Positions 9,597 to 18,057 of a DNA stretch of 49,802 nucleotides are shown here, piece by piece. Position 1 is the stretch's first letter. Each line of letters begins with the position of its first letter. This stretch comes from Sphingopyxis sp. (lineage in GTDB: Bacteria; Pseudomonadota; Alphaproteobacteria; Sphingomonadales; Sphingomonadaceae). Location of the stretch: contig NZ_JAEMQX010000017.1 in assembly GCF_016463645.1 (NCBI RefSeq), forward strand, positions 1 through 49,802, read 5' to 3'. The notes beneath the pieces are model-generated. The model was not told the DNA's origin and did no database searches. It was given only the letters and a program-made list of their open reading frames with translations. The position numbers and the translations under genes were made by a program.

Positions 9597-10168
9597 ACCG
9601 CCGCTATCTCCGTGCGACGGTCGCAGCCGCGTCGCTCTTCGGCACTCTCTTTGTCGCGGTCGCCTGGCTGGCGCCGGCGCCGCGCCTGCTGTGGAACGCC
9701 AGCGCGAGTGCGCCGATCGGTCTTTATTGGATCGACCCGGGTGCGCCGGTCCGTGCGGGCGAGCTGGTCGCGATCCGACCGCCAGCGCCGCTCGGCGGCT
9801 GGCTCGCCGAGCGCCACTATCTCCCTGCTGGGGTGCCGCTTTTGAAGCGCGTTGCCGCGCTTCCCGGCGCGCGCATTTGCCGCTCGGGCGTCTTCGTGAC
9901 GATCGACGGCCTTGCCGCCTCGCGCGCCATGGCGCGCGATCGCCTCGGCAGGCAATTGCCACGCTGGTTCGGATGCCGCGTCGTTGGCCCAAGCGAGCTC
10001 TTCCTCCTCAACGCCGCGCCGGACAGCCTCGACGGGCGATATTTCGGACCGCTGCCCGCCGCCGGGCTGCTCGGCGTCGCACATCCCGTCATGACCCGCC
10101 CGGCTTCCGGTGCGCCGCTTAGCGCCCACCGGCCCTCCCCGGACCAGACTTCATCCCAAGCTGAATAG
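9593..10168 (+). CDS. traF: TraF, S26-family conjugative peptidase
   Basis: A 191-residue inner-membrane serine peptidase. One membrane anchor spans residues 9-27. Ser39 (in NASASAPIGLYW) and Lys85 (in LLKRVAALPG) match the S26 Ser/Lys dyad. In RP4 the TraF peptidase processes and cyclises the TrbC pilin, and a trbC gene is present at 19253, so partner and substrate are both here. The start overlaps the DUF2840 stop as ATGA. The C-terminal 20 residues are Pro/Ser-rich. Family length and active-site spacing are normal. Confidence 0.9.
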   Translation: MNRRYLRATVAAASLFGTLFVAVAWLAPAPRLLWNASASAPIGLYWIDPGAPVRAGELVAIRPPAPLGGWLAERHYLPAGVPLLKRVAALPGARICRSGVFVTIDGLAASRAMARDRLGRQLPRWFGCRVVGPSELFLLNAAPDSLDGRYFGPLPAAGLLGVAHPVMTRPASGAPLSAHRPSPDQTSSQAE

Positions 10169-10178
10169 GAGATCATGC

Positions 10179-10508
10179 ATGATTATCGGAACATTCCGTC
10201 GGCAAGACGATGGCTACGCTGGCCACATCCGCACGCTCGCTTTTGATGCGGAGATCAACATCGCGCGCGCGCAGATATCGGAGACCGAGAACGCGCCGAC
10301 GTGGCGCGTCTATCTCGGCGACGCCGAGGCCGGCATCGAGATCGGAACGGGCTGGACGCGCTGCGGATCGCGCGGAATCTATGTCGCGTTGCAGATCGAC
10401 GATCCACTGTTCGCCGCACCGATCAGCGCCAATTTGTTCGATTCGCGTCAGCTTGACGGCCCGCATCTGCTCTTCTGGTCGCGTGCCGACGCGAGCGAGA
10501 AGGGCTGA
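10179..10508 (+). CDS. DUF736 family protein (copy 3)
   Basis: A 109-residue DUF736 protein (MIIGTFRRQDDGYAGHIRTL, ending LLFWSRADASEKG) with the family's Gly-rich strand turn and Trp-containing last strand. An AGGAG site at 10167-10171, inside the end of traF, sets the ATG eight bases on. It is diverged from copies 1 and 2 and is embedded in the traF-transglycosylase operon rather than carrying its own long leader. A separate role from the first two copies is possible but not shown. Confidence 0.85.
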   Translation: MIIGTFRRQDDGYAGHIRTLAFDAEINIARAQISETENAPTWRVYLGDAEAGIEIGTGWTRCGSRGIYVALQIDDPLFAAPISANLFDSRQLDGPHLLFWSRADASEKG

Positions 10509-10511
10509 ACC

Positions 10512-11249
10512 ATGGCGCGCACTCTTCGCGCTCGTACCGGCTTCGTGCTCCGCTGGGCATGTCCATGCGGTGCCCTGCTGGCAGCGCTCAGCGTGCCCAC
10601 GAACTGCACAGCCGCGACACCGGCGATAGCTGAACCCAGCCACCCTTATGCAGCGTCCGTCGCCGAAGCATCGCAGCGCTTCGGCATACCGGAACGCTGG
10701 ATATGGCGCGTCATGCACGCCGAAAGTCGGGGCAATCAGCGCGCGGTCTCGCGCGCCGGCGCGATGGGGCTGATGCAGATCATGCCGCCAACCTGGGCAA
10801 TGCTGTCGGCACGCCATCGCCTCGGCAACGATCCGTTTGATGTGCGCGCGAACATACTCGCTGGCGCGGCCTATCTGCGCGCAATGTGGGACCGCTATCG
10901 CGATGTGCGGCTGATGCTTGCAGCCTATAATGCCGGGCCGGGACGCGCGGATGCCTATGCGGCGGGGCGGCGCGGCCTGCCCGCCGAGACGCTTGCCTAT
11001 GTCCGCCAGATCGCGCCCGAACTCGGCGCCTCGGACGGGCCTTCGTCCGTCCCCGCGCCTACACTCGCTGCGCCCGGCTGGCGCGACGCTTCGCTGTTCG
11101 CCGCGCGTCCACAGGTCACCGACACGGCCGAAACGCGCACGGTCGCTGCACCGACATTGCGCGACGAAGCCGCCCCGCCGCCTGTACGGACCATGCCCGT
11201 TGCTCCGTCGAATCCGTTGTTCGTTCCGCTGTCTGGACCAGCCGAATGA
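10512..11249 (+). CDS. Conjugative lytic transglycosylase (SLT family)
   Basis: A 245-residue exported muramidase-like protein. A signal-type segment (residues 12-36) is followed by the SLT domain. Its catalytic glutamate is Glu71 in VMHAESRGNQRAVS, followed by AMGLMQIMPPTW (about 84-95) and AAYNAGPG (about 135-142). The C-terminal 80 residues are Ala/Pro-rich and unstructured. The enzyme cuts peptidoglycan so that the mating channel can cross the wall, as VirB1/TrbN proteins do. It starts three bases after DUF736 copy 3. A short open frame starts at its stop (ATGA, 11246), but that stretch looks like oriT rather than a gene. Confidence 0.88.
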   Translation: MARTLRARTGFVLRWACPCGALLAALSVPTNCTAATPAIAEPSHPYAASVAEASQRFGIPERWIWRVMHAESRGNQRAVSRAGAMGLMQIMPPTWAMLSARHRLGNDPFDVRANILAGAAYLRAMWDRYRDVRLMLAAYNAGPGRADAYAAGRRGLPAETLAYVRQIAPELGASDGPSSVPAPTLAAPGWRDASLFAARPQVTDTAETRTVAAPTLRDEAAPPPVRTMPVAPSNPLFVPLSGPAE

Positions 11250-11347
11250 CGCGGGTCGCTATCCGCCCGGGCGCAGTGATCGTCGGCCTGTTCGGGGCGT
11301 TTTGGGGTTGCTGGAGGGAGAATTCGGGAGGGCGAGATAAAAGACGT

Positions 11348-11418
11348 GCCAGCTTCTGGCGCGTATGTGGTTGTTTTTGTGCGACAATCGCATATGGCCC
11401 CGGCGTCCCCCTGCCATA
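11348..11418 (+). other. Candidate origin of transfer (oriT)
   Basis: The 202-base gap between the transglycosylase and relaxase genes is more AT-rich than its surroundings and holds three inverted repeats in 71 bases. These are GCCAG-CTT-CTGGC (11348-11360), TGCGA-CAA-TCGCA (11380-11392) and TATGGC...GCCATA (11393-11398 with 11413-11418). Clustered hairpins directly upstream of a relaxase gene are usual for oriT. I cannot name the nic site: no exact IncP-type ATCCTG is present, and only AATCCTTT occurs, near 11434. The call is inference from position and structure. Confidence 0.45.
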
Positions 11419-11451
11419 CAATGCGCATGAAAATCCTTTCCCCGCAAAGGC

Positions 11452-13218
11452 TTGCTGTATGGCAACCGTCCTTTGAGCTCCGGCGACAGCGATTTTCGGA
11501 TCCGGCCGGGAAGAGGGCGTGACGCCGGCCGGGGGTCGGGCGGCAAGGGGCAGCGGCTCGCGGCGCAGGTTCGCCGCGCCGCCGCGCGGCAGGGTCTCAC
11601 GCCTTTGCGCAAGGGTGGCGGTGGCGGCACGCAACGCCTCGGACGCGGACGGCGCGCCGTAGCAATGGCGCGCTTCCGCGCGAATGGCCGCCGCGTCGTC
11701 GTCAAGGCGCGCATCGTGCGGCACAAGGGCATGCGTTTTCGCGCCGCGCCGCTCGCCAAACATATATCGTATCTCGAACGCGACGGAGTGACGCGCGACG
11801 GGCTCGATGCATCCTTGTTCGACGCCCAGGGCGACGCGGCAGACCGCAGCGCTTTCGCCGAGCGCTGTGACGGCGACCGGCACCATTTCCGCTTCATCGT
11901 CAGCCCCGAAGACGCCGGCGCGATGGACGATCTTCGCAGCTTCACCCGCGACCTGATGAAGGACATGTCGCGCGATCTCGAAACCGGCCTCGATTGGGTC
12001 GCGATCGACCATTGGAACACCGACAATCCGCACATCCACATCATGGTTCGCGGCGTCGCCGACTACGGGACCGATCTTGTCATCGATCGCGCCTATGTGA
12101 GCGAAGGCATCCGCTTCCGCGCCGAGGAACGCGTGACACTCGAGCTCGGCCTGAGAAGCGAGCGCGAGATGACCCAGGCGATCGAGCGCGAAGTCGATGC
12201 CGAGCGCTGGACCAGCCTCGACCGGCAGATCGAAAGCGCGACTGCCGAGAATGGCCGGCTTCTCGATCTCCGCCCTCCGGCTGCCGGCGATCAGGCGTCG
12301 GACCGGATGCTGCGCGGCCGCGCGACGACACTCGAGCGGCTCGGTCTGGCCGAGCGCGTTGGCCCCGCTATGTGGATGGTCGATCCGGGCGCCGAACGCG
12401 CGCTGCGCGATCTCGCCGACCGCGGCGACATCATCAAGACGATGCACCGCGCGATGCAGCGGAGCGGAATGGCTTTCGACACGTCGGCGCTTGCCTTGCA
12501 CGGCGAGGCCCCGCGCGACCCGATCGTCGGTCGCCTTGTCGCGCGCGGTCTCCACGACGAACTCGCCGGCAGCGCCTTCGCGATCGTCGACGGCGTTGAT
12601 GGCCGCACGCATCATCTACGGTTCGACGACATCGAATGGACCGGCGATGCGAAGCTGGGCGCGATCGTCGAACTGCGCCGCTGGGAAGGGCGCGATGGGA
12701 CCGCACGGCTGTCGCTCGCGGTGCGATCCGACCTGCCGCTGGGCGAACAGATTGCAGCGAATGGCGCGACCTGGCTCGATCGTCAGCTCGTCGCGCGCGA
12801 CACCGTCCTCGTGGGATCGGGATTTGGGCTGGCGGTGCGCGATGCGATGGACGCGCGCGCGACGTTTCTCGAAGGCGAGGGCCTTGCCCGGCGGCAAGGC
12901 CAAAGGCTCGTCATGGCGAGCGGTCTCATCGACACGCTGAAGCAGCGCGACCTCGACGCGGCGCAAACCGCCATCGCGGCGCGCACGGGGCTCGTGCACC
13001 AGCCGTCGGCAAACGGCGAGCAAGTGAGCGGCACCTATCGCGAGCGTGTGTCGCTCGCCTCGGGCCGCTTCGCGATGATCGACGACGGGCTTGGCTTCCA
13101 GCTCGTTCCTTGGCGCCCCGCGCTCGATCGTCACCTCGGACAGCATGTCGTCGGCACCATGGCAACGGGCGGTTCGATCGACTGGTCGCTCGGGCGCGGT
13201 CGCGGGATCGGTATTTGA
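11452..13218 (+). CDS. VirD2/TraI-type relaxase with DUF3363
   Basis: Up to 588 residues. The basic N-terminus is followed by motif I with the probable nucleophile Tyr107 (KHISYLERDG). The metal-binding histidine motif DHWNTDNPHIHIMV (about 185-198) follows, and then a long DUF3363 C-terminal half. The protein would nick oriT, stay bound to the 5' end and pilot the strand out. The start is uncertain. The first usable codon is TTG 11452 (AAAGG just before it) and another TTG is at 11473. No ATG precedes the conserved part. The gene lies between the transglycosylase/oriT region and traG, the usual order. The relaxase motifs look intact. Confidence 0.88.
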   Translation: MLYGNRPLSSGDSDFRIRPGRGRDAGRGSGGKGQRLAAQVRRAAARQGLTPLRKGGGGGTQRLGRGRRAVAMARFRANGRRVVVKARIVRHKGMRFRAAPLAKHISYLERDGVTRDGLDASLFDAQGDAADRSAFAERCDGDRHHFRFIVSPEDAGAMDDLRSFTRDLMKDMSRDLETGLDWVAIDHWNTDNPHIHIMVRGVADYGTDLVIDRAYVSEGIRFRAEERVTLELGLRSEREMTQAIEREVDAERWTSLDRQIESATAENGRLLDLRPPAAGDQASDRMLRGRATTLERLGLAERVGPAMWMVDPGAERALRDLADRGDIIKTMHRAMQRSGMAFDTSALALHGEAPRDPIVGRLVARGLHDELAGSAFAIVDGVDGRTHHLRFDDIEWTGDAKLGAIVELRRWEGRDGTARLSLAVRSDLPLGEQIAANGATWLDRQLVARDTVLVGSGFGLAVRDAMDARATFLEGEGLARRQGQRLVMASGLIDTLKQRDLDAAQTAIAARTGLVHQPSANGEQVSGTYRERVSLASGRFAMIDDGLGFQLVPWRPALDRHLGQHVVGTMATGGSIDWSLGRGRGIGI

Positions 13219-13234
13219 TGAAAGGATGGGCGCA

Positions 13235-15220
13235 ATGAACGATCGTATCCTCTGGGGCCAGATCGCTGCGGTCGGGGCGATCGTGACCGCCGCGATCTGG
13301 ACCGCGACGCAGTGGACGGCGGCCTCGCTGGGCTTTCAGCCCGAGCTTGGCGCGCCCTGGTTTCGGATCGAAGGATATCCGGTCTATCCGCCCCCCGCCT
13401 TCTTCTGGTGGTGGTTTGCCTTCGACGCCTATGCGCCGGCCATCTTCCTCAAGGGCGCCGGCATTGCGGCGTCGGGGGGCTTCCTCTCGATCATAGTCGC
13501 GATTGCCATGTCGGTCTGGCGCGCCCGCGAGCGGCGCCGCGCCGAAACCTATGGCTCGGCGCGTTGGGCGAGCGAGCGCGAAATCCGCAAGGCCGGCATG
13601 CTCGGGTCCGATGGCGTCATTCTCGGTCGCATGGGCGGCGCCTATCTCCGCCATGATGGCGCCGAGCATATTCTCTGCTTCGCGCCCACAAGATCGGGCA
13701 AGGGTGTCGGGCTCGTCGTCCCGACCTTGCTCACCTGGCCGGGGAGTTGCATCGTCCACGACATCAAGGGCGAGAATTGGCAGCTCACCGCGGGCTTTCG
13801 CGCGCAGCACGGCCGCGTCCTGCTCTTCGATCCCACCAACCGCGCCTCTGCCGCTTATAATCCGTTGCTCGAAGTCCGGCGCGGCGAATGGGAAGTGCGC
13901 GACGTGCAGAACGTCGCCGACGTGCTTGTCGATCCGGAAGGCAGCCTCGAGAAGCGTAATCACTGGGAAAAAACAAGCCACGCACTGCTCGTTGGCGCGA
14001 TCCTCCATGTTCTTTACGCCGAACCCGACAAGAGCCTCGCCGGGGTCGCGGCCTTTCTGTCCGATCCGCGCCGGCCGATCGCGGCGACGCTGCATCGAAT
14101 GAAGGCGACCCGCCATCTCGGCGATCGGCCGCACCCGGTCGTCGCCGCGGCGGCGCAGGAATTGCTCAACAAGAGCGAGAATGAACGGTCGGGCGTGTTG
14201 TCGACGGCCATGTCCTTCCTCGGTCTCTACCGCGACCCGGTGATTGCGGCGGTCACCGGATCATCCGAATGGCGGATCGCCGATCTTTTGGGCGGGCCCG
14301 GACCCGTGTCGCTCTATCTGGTCGTGCCGCCCGGCGACATCAGCCGGACGAAGCCGCTGGTCCGGCTCATCCTCAACCAAATCGGCCGCCGTCTCACCGA
14401 AGAACTCGGGCCGCGCGATCGGTCACGACGCCTGCTCTTGATGCTCGACGAATTTCCTGCACTCGGTCGGTTGGATTTCTTCGAGAGCGCGCTCGCCTTC
14501 ATGGCGGGCTATGGCATCAAGGCTTTCCTGATCGCCCAGTCGCTCAACCAGATCGAGAAGGCCTATGGCCTCAACAATGCGATCCTCGATAATTGTCACG
14601 TCCGGGTCAGTTTCGCGACCAATGACGAGCGGACCGCCAAGCGCATCTCGGACGCGCTCGGCACCGCCACCGAAATGCGTGCGATGAAAAACTACGCCGG
14701 CCATCGCCTCTCGCCCTGGCTTGGCCATCTCATGATCTCGCGAACCGAGACGGCGCGTGCGCTGTTGACGCCCGGAGAGGTCATGCAGCTACCGCCCAAC
14801 GACGAGATTGTCATGGCGGCCGGTGTGGCGCCGATCCGGGCGCGCAAGGCACGCTATTTTCGCGATCGCCGATTGATGGCTCGGGTCCTTCCGCCGCCGA
14901 CCGTCGGCGGAACGCCGAAACCGCGCAGCGACGATTGGTCGCAGTTGCCGGAGCCGCAAACTCCCGCACCGGGGGAGCGGGCAGCTGACGACGTGGAAAT
15001 CGATGGGAGCGACACCGAGAATGCCGGCATCCGGCAGGAACCCGAACTTCCACTTCATGAGGATATAGCGCCTGTACCACCGCCACCCGCGGGCGAGTTT
15101 GATTTCGGCGAGGAGGATAGCCAGGCCGACGCCGCCCGCCTCCGTCAGGCGGCCGATCGCCGCATGGTGCGAAATGCCCGCACTGCATCGCTCGATCCGG
15201 ATGATGGGATCGACCTATGA
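13235..15220 (+). CDS. traG: Type IV coupling protein TraG/VirD4
   Basis: A 661-residue ATPase. Two N-terminal membrane segments (about 7-27 and 69-92) are followed by Walker A APTRSGKGVG (about 150-159) and Walker B LLLMLDEFPALG (about 398-409). The C-terminal tail of about 100 residues is acidic and Pro-rich. It docks the relaxase-DNA complex to the Trb secretion channel at the inner membrane. The ATG at 13235 is favoured over the in-frame ATG 13226 because AAAGGA (13221-13226) sits at good spacing. The stop overlaps the following gene as ATGA (15217-15220). Length and motifs are normal for the family. Confidence 0.95.
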   Translation: MNDRILWGQIAAVGAIVTAAIWTATQWTAASLGFQPELGAPWFRIEGYPVYPPPAFFWWWFAFDAYAPAIFLKGAGIAASGGFLSIIVAIAMSVWRARERRRAETYGSARWASEREIRKAGMLGSDGVILGRMGGAYLRHDGAEHILCFAPTRSGKGVGLVVPTLLTWPGSCIVHDIKGENWQLTAGFRAQHGRVLLFDPTNRASAAYNPLLEVRRGEWEVRDVQNVADVLVDPEGSLEKRNHWEKTSHALLVGAILHVLYAEPDKSLAGVAAFLSDPRRPIAATLHRMKATRHLGDRPHPVVAAAAQELLNKSENERSGVLSTAMSFLGLYRDPVIAAVTGSSEWRIADLLGGPGPVSLYLVVPPGDISRTKPLVRLILNQIGRRLTEELGPRDRSRRLLLMLDEFPALGRLDFFESALAFMAGYGIKAFLIAQSLNQIEKAYGLNNAILDNCHVRVSFATNDERTAKRISDALGTATEMRAMKNYAGHRLSPWLGHLMISRTETARALLTPGEVMQLPPNDEIVMAAGVAPIRARKARYFRDRRLMARVLPPPTVGGTPKPRSDDWSQLPEPQTPAPGERAADDVEIDGSDTENAGIRQEPELPLHEDIAPVPPPPAGEFDFGEEDSQADAARLRQAADRRMVRNARTASLDPDDGIDL

Positions 15221-15642
15221 CCAAGGCTAGCATCAAGCAGACTTTCCGCCTCGATGCAGAGCTTGTTCGCCTTGTGGCGGAGCGGGCGCGGCAGCGCCGG
15301 GTGACCCGCACCGAGGTTGTCGAGGCTGCGCTCGCTTCGCTGCTCTCGGCCGATCATGAGGAACGATTGGAGGCGGCGCTCACCAAGCGGATCGATAAGT
15401 TGGCGCGTGGGCTCGATCGGCTCGAATGGAATCTCGACCTGTCGAACGAGGCCTTCGCGCTCTTTGTCCGCTTCTGGCTGACAAGTACCGCGCCGCTCCC
15501 CGACACGGCGCTGCCGGCGGCTCAGGCGACGGGAAAGAAGCGGTGGGAAGGATTTGTGGAATCGCTCAGTCGGCGAATGGAAACCGGCTCGAAGCTGGCC
15601 GACGAACTATCGAAAGACATGGGCGGCAACCGTCCGGGGTGA
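15217..15642 (+). CDS. CopG-like (ribbon-helix-helix) transfer-region protein
   Basis: A 141-residue protein. The N-terminal ribbon-helix-helix is KQTFRLDAELVRLVAERARQ followed by RRVTRTEVVEAAL, as in CopG-type DNA binders. A helical segment containing WNLDLSNEAFALFVRFWLTS follows. It is coupled to traG by a 4-bp ATGA overlap. CopG-like proteins next to traG are standard in Tn4371/RP4-like elements. They probably bind DNA as accessory relaxosome proteins or repress the operon. A 54-base convergent gap separates it from radC on the other strand. Confidence 0.85.
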   Translation: MTKASIKQTFRLDAELVRLVAERARQRRVTRTEVVEAALASLLSADHEERLEAALTKRIDKLARGLDRLEWNLDLSNEAFALFVRFWLTSTAPLPDTALPAAQATGKKRWEGFVESLSRRMETGSKLADELSKDMGGNRPG

Positions 15643-15696
15643 ATTAGAAGATCGCAGTGGTCTATCTGGTGCGGAAAATTTGCACGGGCGAGCACA

Positions 15697-16680
15697 TTAT
15701 TCCGGAGCATCCGAGAAAAAGGCGCGCAAGCGATGAGCAGTGTCTGGCCGCAGCCGGACGAAGCTGCGGCGGGCATCCATCAAATCAGGCGTCCGATCGA
15801 CGAGGCCCGCATCGCAGAGCTTCTGGACAAGGCGGAGGGCGCTGCTCATCGGAATGGTCGAGGTTACGCACAGGTCGCTGGTCGACAATGGCTTGCCCTC
15901 TCCCTCATGAATGAAGAGGTCGATAAGCATTTCCCAAGCGGGTTCGCCAAACAATTCCTCTGCCCCGATGAGCTGGCGGCGCAGCAGTCGGCGGCGAAGC
16001 GTCGCCCGCGCGTTCTCAAGCGCGGCGCCGTTACTCTTATCGGTTCCCTGCCTCGGCGATCTGAGCGTCACGCGGGCTGTTCGTGATCGCTGGCGGGCGA
16101 TCTGGTCGCGGCTGGTAATGTGACGGGTGTGGCCAGCGCCGACGACAATATGGTCGACCAGAGTGATGTCGAGCGAACGCGCAACAGCGTCGATGTGCTG
16201 CGTCGCTTGCTCGTCCTCCTTGCTCGGGGTCGGATCGCCGCTCGGATGATTGTGGATGAGGATGATGCCCGCCGCGTTCAGTTCAAGCGCGCGGCGGAAG
16301 ATCGTGCGCGGATAAACGGCCAGGTGGGCGAGCGTTCCATTTTGCAGGCATTCGTCGGCGATCAGCCGTTGGCGCGCGTCGAGGAATAGGATCCGAAGCG
16401 TCTCGTCCCTGAGCGACCCCATCGATGCAATGAGATAGCGGCGAAGGTTGGGGTCCAGCGGATCGATCGCCACCGATTCCAGATCAGCCCGCATCGCTTC
16501 GAGAAACATATCGTGCGCGCGGATGAACAGAAGCACGACGTTCGAATTCGTCCCGAGAACCCGGGCAAGGGTTTCGGGGGGCTGCGACCAGATATTCGCG
16601 AGACTGCGGAATTCGGCCAGCAGCGCTGACGCTATGGCTTCGCTGCCGTCGGGGTCGATCGCCGAAATAAAGGCACCCAG
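15697..16680 (-). CDS. radC: RadC/JAB-domain protein with C-terminal winged-helix domain
   Basis: The middle is a RadC-type JAB domain, with LRILFLDARQRLIADE and the metal-site motif ILIHNHPSGDPTPS-x-x-D. A 100-residue C-terminal extension (LIGAEELFGEPAWEMLIDLF, then TSTIPMSSALRLVQKLCDAG) looks like a MarR-type winged helix. This composite is common in sphingomonads. No ATG, GTG or TTG lies at the family N-terminus. I give the CTG at 16680, just inside the overlap with the upstream membrane-protein gene (stop 16632), so start by coupling or a rare codon is likely. RadC-like genes are hallmarks of Tn4371-type elements, with unknown molecular role. Confidence 0.8.
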   Translation of the reverse strand: MGAFISAIDPDGSEAIASALLAEFRSLANIWSQPPETLARVLGTNSNVVLLFIRAHDMFLEAMRADLESVAIDPLDPNLRRYLIASMGSLRDETLRILFLDARQRLIADECLQNGTLAHLAVYPRTIFRRALELNAAGIILIHNHPSGDPTPSKEDEQATQHIDAVARSLDITLVDHIVVGAGHTRHITSRDQIARQRSRTARVTLRSPRQGTDKSNGAALENARATLRRRLLRRQLIGAEELFGEPAWEMLIDLFIHEGEGKPLSTSDLCVTSTIPMSSALRLVQKLCDAGLVDRTPDLMDARRSFVRLRPDTAHRLRAFFSDAPE

Positions 16681-17108
16681 GACGGATCGCTGCCGTTCCG
16701 TGCCAGCCGTCGTTGATGCCGCCAGGTTGCCACGACGAGGAGCGGCGCCAGAGGCCAGGAACCAGCTACCTGCATCGTCAGATAGGCTGCCGAGTGCAGA
16801 TCCATCTCGATCGCGCGTGTCGAATGCGCGAGCAGGGGCAGGAATTGTAGCGCCGCCGCGATCATCGGCCAGAAGCGGTGCGCCATCAGCGCGATGGCCA
16901 GCGTCGCTGCCGCCGCTGCGAGATCGATCAGCAGGTGTCCTGTATCCACGGCGAGATATTGCACTGGAACGAACAGGTGCAGCGCTTGATCCGTCACAAG
17001 CATGGCGAGCAGCACGGCCGCCATCGCCCGTTCGGGTCCGCCGCCCTTGCGCATCGCATAGGCAAGGGCCACCAGCAGGATTGTCACGAAGAAAGCGATC
17101 CGCAGCAT
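16632..17108 (-). CDS. Multi-pass membrane protein, unknown function
   Basis: A 158-residue protein starting MLRIAFFVTILLVALAYAMR, with four hydrophobic segments (about 3-18, 28-48, 60-78 and 80-97) and a shorter C-terminal one. I chose the ATG at 17108; a GTG three codons upstream is possible. The frame overlaps the beginning of the radC frame by about 49 bases, a real different-frame overlap at the 3' end. I do not recognise a family. It appears to be co-transcribed with the small gene upstream (17149-17478) and radC downstream. Confidence 0.65.
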   Translation of the reverse strand: MLRIAFFVTILLVALAYAMRKGGGPERAMAAVLLAMLVTDQALHLFVPVQYLAVDTGHLLIDLAAAAATLAIALMAHRFWPMIAAALQFLPLLAHSTRAIEMDLHSAAYLTMQVAGSWPLAPLLVVATWRHQRRLARNGSDPSWVPLFRRSTPTAAKP

Positions 17109-17148
17109 CGTGATCACAGACCATGCCGATGGCTCCTGGTCAATCTCA

Positions 17149-17478
17149 TCAAAGGGCAGCGACAAGCGCTGCCGAATTGGGCGCGATCTCCGGGCACTCA
17201 TGGAGATCGAGCCCCGCGGTCTCGCGGCCGATTTCGGCAAGCTCGCCATGAACGCGCAATATGTCGCCGCTGACGCCGACAAGCGCGACTTGTGCCTTGG
17301 CCAGCCGCTGGATCGTCGCGTGACCTCTGGCAGCAGGGACGCCAATCGTATCTCGGCGCGCCGTGACCACGGTCGCCATCAGCGACGACACGGCGATCAA
17401 AGCGTCGTCGATCTGGGTTTCGGCGGCGGGCACCGCCTTTTGGAGCCGCGCTGCATTCAGATTGATCGGCTGGGTCAT
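17149..17478 (-). CDS. Small helical protein, unknown function
   Basis: A 109-residue, largely helical soluble protein beginning MTQPINLNAARLQKAVPAAE. The start is supported by AAGGAGAAG seven bases upstream. No membrane segment, catalytic motif or zinc motif is seen. Heptad-like hydrophobics suggest a coiled coil or helical bundle. It is first in the reverse-strand trio with the membrane protein and radC, and 60 bases downstream of the membrane-anchored regulator gene. I do not recognise the family. Confidence 0.65.
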   Translation of the reverse strand: MTQPINLNAARLQKAVPAAETQIDDALIAVSSLMATVVTARRDTIGVPAARGHATIQRLAKAQVALVGVSGDILRVHGELAEIGRETAGLDLHECPEIAPNSAALVAAL

Positions 17479-17538
17479 AACTTCTCCTTTCCGAAGACGC
17501 GATGCGTCTCGGTTCGATGAACACAAAGGGTGGAGGGA

Positions 17539-18057
17539 TTAGCTGGAGAGCAGCCGCGTCAGCGTCTGCCCGATGGCAAGACCGGCAAGGATGATGAGGA
17601 GCAGGAACAGGAATATCGCTGCCACAATCGCCATCCTCTTTGCTGGTTTGTAATCGCGCCTCCAGATAGTCCCGGACGGCGGGCTGCTGCGCGATCGTTC
17701 GACGTCGGTCCCGAGGCTGGCTAGCAGCTCCGGGTCGTCGGCCGAACGCCCGTCTGGAAAGTGGGATGGCACCAACCGGGGCGGTTGGGGAAGTATGATC
17801 GAATCACATAGTATCCGATCATAGGTCTGTTTGAGGCGCGCGTAGATGAGAGCGGTCTCGTCGCGGCCCGAGGCGCCCAGGATATCGCGCGCCGCGGTCA
17901 GCCTGAGATCAACGGCCTGCTTGGAAATATCGAGGTGCCGCGCAATCTGTTTCGACGTTTGCCGCTCGAGCAGCAAATCGAGACAAGCGCGCTGCTTGTC
18001 GGTCAGGCGCGCCCAGCGCGCCGCCTCATCGGATGGGTGCGACCCCGAATCACTCAT
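17539..18057 (-). CDS. LuxR-type HTH regulator with C-terminal membrane anchor
   Basis: A 172-residue protein. The N-terminal third is a LuxR/sigma-like helix-turn-helix, ARLTDKQRACLDLLLERQTS with KQIARHLDISKQAVDLRLTA (about 16-55). A polar linker follows. A single membrane segment (about 142-164, MAIVAAIFLFLLLIILAGLA) ends the protein, so the DNA-binding domain would be tethered to the inner membrane from the cytoplasm. It is divergent from trbB across 218 bases, which suggests control of the trb operon, of its own block, or of both. There is no ligand-binding domain. Confidence 0.8.
   Translation of the reverse strand: MSDSGSHPSDEAARWARLTDKQRACLDLLLERQTSKQIARHLDISKQAVDLRLTAARDILGASGRDETALIYARLKQTYDRILCDSIILPQPPRLVPSHFPDGRSADDPELLASLGTDVERSRSSPPSGTIWRRDYKPAKRMAIVAAIFLFLLLIILAGLAIGQTLTRLLSS

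Noticed and set aside
11246..11476. 76-residue frame starting at the transglycosylase stop
   Set aside because: The ATGA overlap is tempting, but the protein is low-complexity and the DNA carries clustered inverted repeats better explained as oriT.
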